Part shown: positions 31,818 through 44,200 of the stretch, piece by piece
Layout of the letters: the number at the start of each line of letters is the position of its first letter
Position numbering within the stretch: position 1 is the first letter of the stretch
Assembly (NCBI RefSeq): GCF_014839805.1
Contig: NC_051117.1
Coordinates: 3,410,001-3,474,000 of the forward strand
Direction of reading: 5' to 3'
Source of the DNA: Manduca sexta
Lineage: Eukaryota > Arthropoda > Insecta > Lepidoptera > Sphingidae
DNA: 64,000 nt
Translations under genes and position numbers: made by a program
Notes under the pieces: model-generated
What the model was told of the DNA's origin: nothing
Databases searched by the model: none
The model's input: the letters and a program-made list of their open reading frames with translations, nothing else

Positions 31818-34171
31818 CAGGGTGGTGACGACATAGCGACATTAAATGAAACCACATGCCGAGTATCACGTTAGTAGTACGTATACCAAAAATTATCAAA
31901 TTACAATCAATGGTTTAGCCGCAAGAATTATTTTTTACTTTAACGATTTTAGAACATGATGTACATGCATTACGATTTAGCTACGCAAGTTCATTAGGTC
32001 ATTCACCTCAAAACAATTTCATTTACCTACATGCGTAATACAACTAAATACAATGTGCTACTCGCTACTCAGAAATAATATTACAATATTTTATTGTATT
32101 GCTGGTTGTATTTAGACCTAATCACCATAAAGATAACATTATTATTATTAGCAAGGAAAGATTGCCGAGACGCACCACTTGTTTTGTAAACTGGTGAGAT
32201 AGCTACGTTGTCAATTCGACATTTTGTCTAAACATGTAGGTAAGTGTAGGCAAAAATACCCGGTGTAAGGGAAGCGCTACCGAAAACGAAGACAGCGCGA
32301 TCGAATGATTAGCTCTTCGAAAGAAGAGAACGTTCTTATACAGCGTTACGTATGGATAGATAAACTAAACTATTAATTAGAAACAAAATTCAATAGTATT
32401 AAAAAAATATCAATGTAAGTTGTAAGACGCACATCAGCTGATGCCTATGCGGCAGCAGCGCAGCGCGCCGCGGCGGCCGTCGCTTTGTCGGCATTTCTTT
32501 TGTAGTTCGTACGCGTGTGTATTAGTTTTGATTAAATGTTCAAGTGTTTACATGAAATGTGAACCTAGTGACCATGACCACCATTTTTTAGATTACGTTC
32601 ATGAATGAAACTTTACGCCCAAAAGGGACCGCCAAATAAGTACGTATGTACGCCTCTTACGTGCAGTGCCTACAGGTCAGATGAGGTTAATAAACAATAT
32701 TACAAAGGCTGGTGTGTTTAATTTAGATTATTTTCGCATTTACTTAGTCTGGCCATAAATACTGTTACACTTAATTATAAAAAAATATTACATTTGAATT
32801 TCGAATCTGTCATTTTTATACGATTGTTCATTGTGTTTTCTCATTTTGGCGCCAATACATTGTAAAATATTTTGCGATATTAAAATGGTGTGGGGTGATA
32901 AAGAGAACCGAATCGCTGTGATAGCATTACACAAAGTAGGTATGGAGCCAAATGCAATTTTTAAAACTCTCCATACACTTGGTATTAGTAAAATGTTTGT
33001 GTACCGGGCTATTAATAGGTACAATGAGACCTCCTCTGTTTGTGACAGAAAAGATCTGGCCGTCCACGTAGTGTTCGTACGAAAAAGGTGGTCAAAGCAG
33101 TAAGGGAAAGAATTCGAAGAAATCCTGTCCGAAAGCAAAAGATTTTATCTCGGGAAATGAAGATAGCACCTAGAACCATGTCGCGTATTTTAAAAGATGA
33201 CTTAGGACTTGCAGCCTATAAGAGACGCACTGGCCATTTCTTAACTGATAATTTAAAGAAGAATAGGGTGGTAAAATCGAAACAACTACTGAAGCGGTAC
33301 GCAAAGGGAGGTCACAGAAAAATTTTGTTTACGGATGAGAAAATTTTTACAATTGAGCAACATTTTAACAAACAAAATGACCGTATTTATGCTCAAAGCT
33401 CTAAGGAAGCTTCCCAATTAGTCGACAGAGTGCAACGTGGACATTATCCGACTTCAGTGATGGTTTGGTGGGGTGTTAGCTATGAAGGAGTGACTGAGCC
33501 ATATTTTTGTGAAAAGGTATCAAAACATCGGCACAAGTGTATCAAGATACCATTCTTGAGAAGGTAGTTAAGCCCCTTAACATCACCATGTTCAATAACC
33601 AAGTATGGTCCTTCCAGCAAGACTCGGCGCCGGGTCATAAAGCTCGGTCCACGCAGTCTTGGTTGGAATCGAACGTTTCGGACTTCATCAGAGCTGAAGA
33701 CTGGCCGTCGTCTAGTCCCGATCTTAATCCGCTGGATTATGATTTGTGGTCAGTTTTAGAGAGTACAGCTTGCTCTAAACGCCATGATAATTTGAGTCCC
33801 TAAAACAATCTATACGATTGGCAGTGAAGAATTTTCCCATGGAAAGAGTGCGTGCTTCTATTGATAACTGGCCTCATCGTTTAAAGGACTGTATTGCAGC
33901 CAATGGAGACCACTTCGAATAAGCTTTTTATATTTTTAATTGTTTTATATTTATGTATTAAACTGACACACTGTAAAAGTAATAAATGTTATTTGCAGTT
34001 AACAATTTTCTTTTTTCTTTATTACAATATTTATGGCAAGACTAGGTAGTTTGTTTGAAAAATTTGATTCTTGTAGTTTTGCGTAATAACTTTTTTGATA
34101 ATTTTAGAGTGTTTTGATCAACTAGTGGGGTTCGTGTTTTCATTTAATGTCGTTATGTCGTCACCACTCTG
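31818..34171 (+). mobile_element. mariner-like transposon, DD37D (maT-type), 2,354 bp
   Basis: It is bounded by TA dinucleotides (31816-31817 and 34172-34173), the Tc1/mariner target. The terminal inverted repeats are about 34 bp, starting CAGGGTGGTGACGACATA on the left and CAGAGTGGTGACGACATA on the right (reverse complement), with two mismatches in 34. A single transposase frame lies inside with about 1.07 kb of non-coding DNA to its left and 0.25 kb to its right. The host sequence reads through once the element and one TA are removed, so the ends are exact. The transposase is broken by three single-base losses, so the copy is inactive as written. Confidence 0.93.
32885..33922 (+). pseudogene. 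maT-type mariner transposase, three frameshifts
   Basis: The enzyme cuts and joins the transposon at TA sites. The likely start is the ATG at 32885 (MVWGDKENRIAVIALHKVG), opening a helix-turn-helix N-terminal domain. A second helix-turn-helix region follows (APRTMSRILKDDLG). The catalytic triad is D in FTDEKIF, D in FQQDSAPGHK and D in SSPDLNPLDYDLW, with 37 residues between the second and third, which is the DD37D signature of maT elements (Tc1 is DD34E, classical mariner DD34D). The frame shifts at the A run 33049-33052, at the GG of 33516-33517 and at 33794, and ends with TAA at 33920-33922 after RLKDCIAANGDHFE. Around 340 residues in all, normal for the family. Confidence 0.92.
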
Positions 34172-34173
34172 TA

Positions 34174-34625
34174 TAACCTATAGCACTCCAGGAACAAACG
34201 GCTATCCAACACAAAAATATTTTTTCAGTTCGAACCGGTAGTTCCTGAGATTAGCGATTACTGCTCCGCTCCTATTGGGCATAGCGTGATGATATATATA
34301 GCCTATAGCATTCCAGGAACAAAGGGCTATCCAACACAAAAAGAATTATTCAGTTCAAACATTTCTGAGATTAGCCATTACTGCTCCGCTCCTATTGAGT
34401 ATAGCGTGATGATATATAGCCTATAGCACTCCACGAACAAAGGGCTATCCAACGCAAAAAGAATTTTTCAGTTCGGACCGGTAGTTCCTGAGATTAGGCA
34501 TTACTGCTCCGCTCCTATTGGGTATAGCGTGATGATATATAGCCTATAGCACTCCACGAACATAGGGCTATCCAACGCAAAAAGAATTTTTCAGTTTGGA
34601 CTGGTAGTTCCTGAGATTAGCGCGT
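34174..34625 (+). repeat. Tandem array of ~120-bp units (family F)
   Basis: Units starting CTATAGCA(C/T)TCCA(G/C)GAACA begin at about 34178, 34303, 34421 and 34544, so the period is 118-125 bp. Each includes GGGCTATCCAAC, CAGTTCG, GAGATTAG, TACTGCTCCGCTCCTATTG and ATAGCGTGATGATATATAG. A piece of another unit lies left of the mariner at 31779-31815, so the mariner landed inside the array. Confidence 0.85.
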
Positions 34626-34690
34626 TCAAACAAACAAACAAACAAACAAACAAACAAACTCTTCAGCTTTATATAATAGTATAGATTAAA
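34626..34690 (+). repeat. (CAAA)n tract and family F 3' end
   Basis: Eight CAAA units are followed by CTCTTCAGCTTTATATAATAG. The same 3' end, TTCAAACAAACTCTTCAGC, is present at 39390 and, reversed, at 47710. Confidence 0.75.
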
Positions 34691-37600
34691 ATGTATATAT
34701 AAGAATTTTAAAATCTGATCTGAATACTTCATGTTTCGTATCTGTGTGTTTTATTGGCTATTAGTGTTTAGATTAGAATTTAAAGGAACGCCATCTCGGG
34801 TAAATTTCGGAGATTTTTTGGTGTTGTAGATGACAAAACTCTTCGTATTGGGTTATGACTGAAGGGGAGATGTAAGGAGCGAATGAAAATATCTGTCGAG
34901 AAGCGTCAATTTAGTGTGCCGCCACGGTAGCAAGTGGGTAAATTTTAAAGATAGTGCCAAAGTTTTTGTGCAAGATATTTAATTAGATAAGGAAAAAGCT
35001 TGCGCTATGTACTAGTTGAGGTTTTATATACTGCAGTTTCATGAATCCACGGACATCGATATCACAGTAACCACAGATTTTAGATTTTTCAACCCTGCAC
35101 ACTTCACTCCGTTACAATTGCTAATTTTATGGCATACTCTCTTGCTACGCTAGCGTTATGTATTTTGAGTTGTAATTTCTTGCTTATAGCTGGACATTAT
35201 TTCAACTTGTATACGATAAAAGGCAATCTCCTTGCTTCTACCATTCATATTTCTAACTTTTGGGTGTTAAGTTTACCATCAGTTTTCGTGACGCAACATT
35301 CTGTTATAAAATATATAAGGACTTGGATTCTCATTGTATATGGGCCCTCATTGATAGAAGGGATGATTTGGTTTATAAATCAGTAGGCATATCCAACGCA
35401 ACATTCAGTTTTAAAAAATAAAATGTGATTGGATTCTCATTTTATTGGCCATTCATAGTTTGGGTGATTTGGTTTATAAATAAAACCACGTTGGCGGCGA
35501 ACACCGACAAAAATCAGATAATTCTGCTCAGGAGTACGTAACTATCTTTATTTTTCAAAAAATCCACCAATCAATAATATAATTACTTTTAAAACATTAT
35601 CATGGTTATAATATATGACAAACGCGGTCTCCTTTCGTGTTAATTTTAATTATTGTCTATTACATTATTGTCCAATGAAGACCGCGTTGCCGCACAGACA
35701 ATATTCCATTGTTATATTAGTCATCGACCGTCGAAAGTTTGCATATTCGGAAACTAGATGGCGTTATATCCATGTAATGCCAGCCTTAAATATACTCGTT
35801 TTTAGTAGTTTTGACATTCGACAGCCGATGTTATACGACATTAAATTTTGATATGATTAAGCATATACGACACCGCAGTGCCTTAATCGCAAAGATATGT
35901 AACTGCGAAAATCTACTCTTAACGAAATTGTTTTTCATAATATTTTATCAATTAAACACCTATAATTATTTGCAATACGCTTCCAATAAACACTACTCAA
36001 TGTTATCCACTAACTATCTACCTATTAATGATTTTAAAGACATTTAAAATAATTTGTAGAATATTCTACAGAATATTGTTAGAAAATTATACGTATATAA
36101 ATAAAAATATGTATAGATATCTCGCTATATCGTAAGTTGTGGGACGGGACAGTCGTAGACAGTCCTCGCTAATAAATCGAAGATTAATGAATGTATTGAC
36201 ATTGACTCGCTTAAAGCCACAATAAAAGTGTTACATTATTTTTAAAGCCAAATTTTATAGTCTGTGAGGTTAAGTCGACGTACCACGTCGATCCTTATTA
36301 AGTCGATAGTTGATTAGATATATTAATAAATATAGTACACAAATAGGTAACAACATCCTTAGAATTACAGCCTTCATTCACCACAGTACACCACCGATGG
36401 TATAAAATGTTAAGTACTATTATCTAACAAAAATACTCCGTTATACAAATGATATTCACATAATATAACTTGTACAATACAATATAGGTTTTATTATTAT
36501 ATGGCATAAGAAAAGTGGACTAGATTAGGAATGTAAAAGAAACATTGGTTTTCTTTCCCCCACCACCCCTAAGGCTGTATGCACACCTACAACTAATCCA
36601 ATAATATACGAATATTGAATAAGCGACGTTTCACACGTCATTCGCTATATAATTAACTGTTACAATAAACATGAAACATTTAAATGTAGTTAAAGCATTT
36701 TACGTCGGGATTCGGTTGCGTTGTCGCGTTCCATTACTTCGTAAACTTTGTTATGATTAAGTACACAAGTTCAGCTTCTACACAAGCGTTCAACCTTCCA
36801 ACTCTTCATATGATATTGATTAGTAGAGATAATATCGTATGCCGATTTGTCTAATGCTATTTGGAATGTTCTGGAAAGAACGTAATTTCTCCGTACGTTT
36901 TGTACGTTGGAAGGCAGGACGTCGTGTAAGCTTTGTTAAGTTATTATGTCATAACTTAAATGTTTGTCAGTGGAAAAATAAAATACATATATTTCATTCA
37001 GAGCTGTCGCGCCCGAAACCGACTTAGCCGTCTTGTAGGCTTTTAAAATATAACGTTATACTTAGCGACTAATTACAACAATAATTAACTATATGGTGTA
37101 TAACCTTCCTATGGAAAGATTCAGACTGATATCTATTGTCAATTCAGTAAATCGTAGATGTTCAAATATTTCCGTTACAATAAATTCATATAATTTTTTA
37201 GAAATTGGAAGTTGATTTGTTGGCAGTCTGTACATAATGTCTATTGTTAGACGTTTAAAAAAAATGTTTTACAGTAATTAAACATTAAAAACAACATCAT
37301 CAATGTAATATACATTTACCTATTTGTATACATACTAAAATAGTTTCGAAAGTTAATTTCAACTTAAAAGATGAAAAGTCGCTTCGATCTTCAGACTGGA
37401 TCGTGTTTAAAGAATTCAATATAAAAGTTTTTAGATCAATATACTAACTCGAATGCCATGTAAAGACGTCTCATTTATTATATTCGATAGCAATTGCAAG
37501 AGAACTTTAAAAGGAGTTCAATCGAAGCGAACAGGAAAATTTGACGACACAATAATACCAATTATTTCATTATAATATTACTAATTTATTAAATGGATAA

Positions 37601-38156
37601 TTTATTTTTGACAACTCTTACAACTACGTAAACACCCATACAACATTATTGTCAGATTACATTTTTATTATTGTCAAATGTTGCCAACATGTATAGGGAA
37701 TTGACAGCAATAATTTAAGGTAATTGATCAAATTGTATACGAGTGAATTATTGTCACATACGGAAGTATTGTATAATTTAAATTTTGATTATAATCGCAC
37801 TAAGGAATCGAATATTCCAAAAGAAATACTCATTTTAAACCTTAAACCTATCGAAAAATACAATGATGATTATTCATAAGGGGGTAAATATTAAAAAATT
37901 TCGACGCGTATCTACATAGAAAAACCTTCGGTTTTTATATATATAAAAATATTGCAAGTAATGCTGAGGAAGCTCGCATTGTAAGATTCTAGAGTCGAAG
38001 CGAAAGCGTTAGGGATATGCTTTCGATATGACAGAGTAATACTGATATTATTGATTAAAGCCTGAAGATTGTTTGTACATTATCGGAACGTCCCTGGAGT
38101 CTTAGAATATTCTAGAACATGTCAGAAGGTTCGTCCTCTGGTCTTGGCGCTTGAGT
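34691..38156. other. AT-rich DNA between the repeat block and the host gene
   Basis: No coding exon recognised. The open frames at 35129-35386, 35615-35851, 35811-36047 and 36839-37027 lack family features. The end nearest 38156 should contain the 3' UTR of the minus-strand gene. Several TTTATT words (reverse AATAAA) lie between 37470 and 37670, but the real cleavage site cannot be chosen from sequence. Confidence 0.35.
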
Positions 38157-38292
38157 TCAGTATACGTAGGGGATGTACTCGGGGGCGGCGTACTCCAAGT
38201 AAGGGTGGTAGAAGGTGCGGCGCACTGGGGGCAGCATCACGTCCGAGTAGCGAGAGAACTGCGAGATCTGACGGCTGCCCGATGGTGGTTTC
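38157..38292 (-). CDS. Secreted protein gene, terminal coding exon 7
   Basis: 136 nt from the acceptor ATATTTCTTGCAG to the TGA at 38159-38157. It encodes KPPSGSRQISQFSRYSDV... to the tyrosine-rich end. The GC-rich codon use contrasts strongly with the AT-rich flanks, which supports real coding. Confidence 0.9.
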
Positions 38293-41200
38293 CTGCAAGA
38301 AATATATTTTTGTCGTAAATTCAGATTCGTATAAATTTTTATGGTCCTTCGAGCCTTGGACTGGATGTTATTTGGTTTTGTAAACATTCAATGCTAGTAA
38401 GTATAAAATGAGAGGAATTATGCTCCGTTCTGGAACATTCGAGAACACATAAACACAGTTCTTTCCTATAAACTGTTATATAAGGCAGACGTAGCATTAT
38501 ATTATAGGTAGTGAAGGATGATGAATGACAAAATACATTATATTGAACCATGTCACGCTAACACAATATGTCTGAAAGGTGCCGAAGAATGTGTTATTCT
38601 ATACAATGAGGTTATTGTTATTTTATACAGGTTTTGAACACACAATATTAGGAAGATAACAGTTTAGGAAAGCCTCAAACCATTTCATTGAAGAAGACTT
38701 AACCCGACACAAAAGTATCATTCGGAAATTATTGTATAAAATTATATATAATATTTTTACAGATTAATATTTAGGTAAAGCATATATGTGTACAAAAGAC
38801 TAGAAACGTTATAGTTTAGAAACTATATTTAGGAAAACCTGTATATGTTTGTATTATTGAGAAGACTAATTATATATCGTTATAATATACGAATTTAATC
38901 TTTAATTTCTTTGCTCTATTGGGGATTTATATTGTCAGGTTTATTCACAAGTTACTTACGAATATGTTAAGTAAAAATTTACGCTGGTTACAGTAACAAA
39001 AGTCCTTATTTTCGCGATCTATAACTTACGTACAATTTACGTAAGCTAATAATTAAACTTACGAATCGTTGGGAATTGTACAGTATTGCGTAACTAGCAC
39101 TGGTCAATACCGCGTAAGTGACATTAGGCGAATGAAAATTGAAAATAAAATTAAAGAAATATCGACACATTTAATTTCAACTCTCTCGTGCTTAACATTG
39201 TATATGGCACTGACGCGGTATGTTTTATCTATATGACTAATTATATTATGCATTTGCTTGCTTCTCCGTCTGCTTGAAACATTTTATTCGGGATAAAAGG
39301 TAGCCTATAGGACTCAGGAGTAATGTAGCTTCTTATTAGTGAAAGAAAATTCAAAATCGGTTTAATAGCTCTTAAGATTAGCGCGTTCAAACAAACTCTT
39401 CAGCTTTATATATCAGTATAGATTTTAGGATTTTTTTTACCAATGCTACGTAACAGTGTCCTATCCTTCTTGAAATGTACTTACTTGCTGTGCCTGGAGG
39501 TGGGTTCGTCGGCGGAGTATTCTGGTAATTGCAGGGGTTGGAGTCCGCGGGGCTCTTGTTCGCCATACGATCCGTACGCCAAGTCATCATTATTACTGCA
39601 ACAAATGTCTTGATGAATATTGGTTGTGAAAAGAAGCCTTTCGTATTTTTATCATTTTTATTCGCTGTCAAATCTACAAAATAGTTTATCATATCTAAAA
39701 ATGATCCGTGTTATTAGAATGTGTCAAAAAACACGATTGTTGATGTCGTTTTATTGTGATTGGTTGAGAGACTAACACGCGTCTGAAGCATAGGTCTCTC
39801 GACCAATCACAAACATCAAAATTAAACGACATCGACTAACTTGTCGTGTTTTTTTGGATATTCTTCGAGGAATGCACTTTTATATGCGCAACTATATAGT
39901 TAAATGTCTTTGTACGTAATTGTTCTTTACATCTCAGACTATAACTTTTTATCTATGCCTAAGAATGAATTGACTTGTTGAATGTTATCAACGTACAGTC
40001 AAACTTGTTTTCAAAGTGCAGATTTCCTTTATTAATAATTTTCATTGTTGGCCCATACGCCTCGGATCAAACAGATTTAACTTCGAAGCTTCGCTCAGTG
40101 AATGGTCGGAGTTTGTTCGCTCTTAAGTAATTTTATGAAATTTCGACCTAAGTTATGCTTGGACTTTAAGATAAATTTGTTTTATTACGAAGATTGTTTT
40201 AATAGAGATGAAGTGGGTGGTCGGAGATATTAGCTAAATTTTCCCGAATTAATAGGAGACAAATTTTAATTACTATTTGTCACGGACTACCTAATTTAAA
40301 ATCCTTGTAGATTTTAGCATCGTTTTAACTAAAGTTTAACATATAAAAGAGAATTACTGAAAAGCCAGAATTTTCGAGACTCTGTTTTGAACGTTACGTT
40401 TATCTAAGAATTGGAACGTGTTTGGCATCGATCGATTTTCGTATATTGTCAAATAGGTTAGTCTGGACATCTTTATCTATGTGCAACAGTGGACTTCATT
40501 AAGCTGTTAATGATGATAATGAAACTTTAAAGTAGATCACTTTTTAATTATCATATTTTTCGAAACGTGATGAAAATCATTCTAAATTACATAACCCACC
40601 GGCTTAGCTACCGTAGGGCTGAGGTACTGAAGCAATGATGTCCCTCAAACCCTGACCAGTACATAAAAATTGAAAACTAACGTTTTTTTTTCTCAGAAAT
40701 TTAATGTTAACCACAATGACCTTTTTTGTCGTCATCTTGTAATAGCATTTTACGTACCAAAAAGTGGCGAATCGTTAGTGGGGAAGGGTCCATATAACCC
40801 GAATCCTGCCGCCCACATTATTGTAATTTATATTTATATATAATTAGAACGATTTGCAGACCGCATTTATACATTTTAGTAACTATATGTTGTCGGATTC
40901 CTTTTCAAAAATCTCTTCACCACGGCTAGGTATTCAACGTTTTAATTACTGACTGTCTGTTGCGCTAGTGAATCCGTTTTATTGGATTTTTATTGGCTCG
41001 ATTTCTATTCAGCTGTTTTTACGAGAAGCGTGAATCAATAACAGATAGGCAGCAAATGAAATTTAATGATAAATTTTCTTAATGCCTGATACACGAAGTT
41101 TGAGTCATTGATACTCGAGAAATAACTGTATGACGACTAAATACTAATGACTTACTGTTAAATATGCCTTTAAATAAATGGTTATGATATTGTTATAATT

Positions 41201-44200
41201 TAAGTAAAATGTCTGATAGTTGGATGTGGAACGGACTGCTGAGTTCGAAACACAATAAATTTCTAAAATTATGTGTGTATTCTTTATGAATTAAAGCTTG
41301 CTTTAACAACGAAAGCAAACATTGCGAGGAAATCTAAAGGAAAGAAATTCTCTATAGGAATTTTGTAGGATCAATCCGCACTAGGGTAGCGCAGGCTGGA
41401 AGAAGTACATATTATCAATTAGCGAAACCTCGCTCTTCATCATCCAACACGATAACCATAAACTTGGGTATTGTGTAATACATAAATTTGTGAACTCATT
41501 GGAAAAAGAAACAAAAAACTTTTCCTTGCAGTGTGAAATGTAACACATTAAAGTACCCGCACTTCTATTGATTAATAGGACGTAAAAATAACCTTTAAAA
41601 GGAACAATCATTTTCACGCTTCGTTTACGCAGATTATATAATTGCGTTTTGCAACCACTGCTCATAATCATTGTGTTAGTTATTTAATCTTAGGTGTCGA
41701 GCGCAGAGTGGTTTCAAACAGTATTTCGTAATCCAAACTTCTCGTATTGTTTGTAAAAGGTGCGCGTGGTTTAGTGTGTAAAGAGGAATTTGCTTGTCTC
41801 ATCGTTGTATGCGAAGTTTAGGGTGCTTGTTAGAAATAAAAGTAGAATCCGGCAGTGGCGAAGCGTCCATACAAGCCGATTCCCACCGGCTTCCCTTTTA
41901 GGTTTTCAGCGATACTAAACAATATATTTAATAGGAAAATTTAAATTTACAACATATCAGACAATAGACAATAATTATAATTAATGATTACTTAATAATG
42001 ACATCTATCGGCCAGTAGCCCGTTGATTGATAATTTAATCGATATCGATTACTTATTTTAAATAACATTAGATGGCGCACCTTGTATTTAGTTCCCTAGA
42101 AATTCCGTTACCAAAGTGAAATTGTGACGCCACAGGCGCAAGGTAACCCGCTGGATCCATTTTGGTTTTGGTTTCTCTGTGTAGATTATTATTTTTTTTT
42201 GATTTCTCTTGTATTAATGTAGTATTAATTTCGTTCTCATTTTATTATTTTTTTTGTTTTTTTATATATATATTTATGTAACTAAAACCAAATAAAATAT
42301 TTCTTTCTTTCTTTCTTTTCTTTCTTTCTGTCAAGCGGCTTAATGTCGTAGTATGTTTTTTAACATAGATGGCAGCACTTTCTATGACTTTCTATGCCAG
42401 TGTTTGTCGGAATTGTGCGGAAGATATGGGCAAAGGGAACCCGAGCATTTTCGGCTTCACGTTAACCGACTTTGTATAGTTGTCAAATCAAATCAAATCA
42501 AAGTATTTATTTGTAAGCATAGATACTTAGTTTACAGGTGTTATAGTAACATATAATTTGTTCACTATGCTTTGCTGTTGTGTCAGCGTACAAATATATA
42601 AGTTTTATGTTGACTATGACATCACATAAAGTTATTTGGTTTTATTACTTGACTAAACTAAACTACATAAAATAATAATTAAAAACAACTTTTTACGTCC
42701 ATCAAACGTCATAATTTATTATGCTACCAAGTTGCGTTGTTTGTAAATTGTCATATTATTCATTTTATTTTTTGATAGTTCTGTGATGTTTAGTTACCAG
42801 CGCTTTGTTTATTTAGAAACTACAAGTAAATGTGTATTATAATGGAATTCACTACCTGTGATCAGTTTAATGTGTACCTTTACGTAAGTATATTATAAGT
42901 CTGTGATTTCACGTATTAGTATTTAGATGGTTAAATATTTGAAGTAGATCTGAAAGTTTTTTGATTTCAAACACAAAATGTTTGTTAGAAGAAAATAAAT
43001 ATTATATTTTACTGATTTTAAAATAGCGCCAGGATACAAGCAAAAGTTAACGAATAACCTTTCTTGATTATTAAATTGAGTATAATTATATAAGTTTATC
43101 ATGTAGGTACACGCTGTTGGTCTGTTTGGCAACCGTGATACCTATTTCTATAAGGGGAAATTACATTTACAGTTTTATTTTGAGAATAAACAGATACTTA
43201 TAGGTAGGTAGTGTGGTTATAATTTTAATACTTTCTTTTGTTGTTGTTATAACAAATTAATAGGTAAGTACTTATATTTGTGGTCAATGGAAGGAGAATT
43301 ATCTACATTTATTGTTCGATTTTATGAATGTTTCAATTATTTACGCATAATAGGTAATTTAGTAGGTATGTAAAGGTTTGTCGATTTCGATTTAAGACTA
43401 ATCCGTTGTCTTAGTTTTTGTTTTCCGATAAATTGCCCCCGATATCTTAACTGACGCCAATTTTTTTACACCGGGTTACCTTTTGAAAAAGTTCACCCTT
43501 CGCCACTGGAATCCGGTGAACCGATTTTGATAGTTTTTCTAACATAGATAGACAATGGTCTGGATTAACAAACAGGATACATTTTTTTATTGCTTTGAAT
43601 GACGATACGAGTTTGCCATTCGCCTGATGGTAAGCGATACGACCGCCTATAAACAGTAGATATAGAATTCAACACCTTGAATTACATAATATTGTTTGGC
43701 ATTCCACTACGCTCGCCATCCTGAGACATGGGATGTTAAGTCATTATGTCAAATAATTATACTGGCTACAATGTCCTTCAAACTGGAACCCAGCAATGAC
43801 TACATACTGCTTGGCGGCAGATATAGACAATGCGGTGATACTCAGGCGGACGCTCACATATGAGAGTCCTACCAGTATTTTACCCAGAAAACTGTGGATT
43901 TATTACATCAAGAAAGGTCTACACGCGGGCGGAGTTCCAAACAAAGGGCTATGGCTATGTTTAATAAACTACGTATAAAATCCGCACAGTTTTAATTAAA
44001 CTTCAAAGGATTACTTCAAAACGAATTTCTCAGTTTCAATAACAGTAAAAGAAAATGCAATGCAGACTTAACGCTGTAAGCATTTAACGGCAATGGAACT
44101 GTATATACAGACGCTAACACTGTTTAATTAAGTGTGGTATACAAAGCTTATCTTAGCTGTGTGTATAGTTATTTTCTGATCCGATCTTACTTGAATAGGA

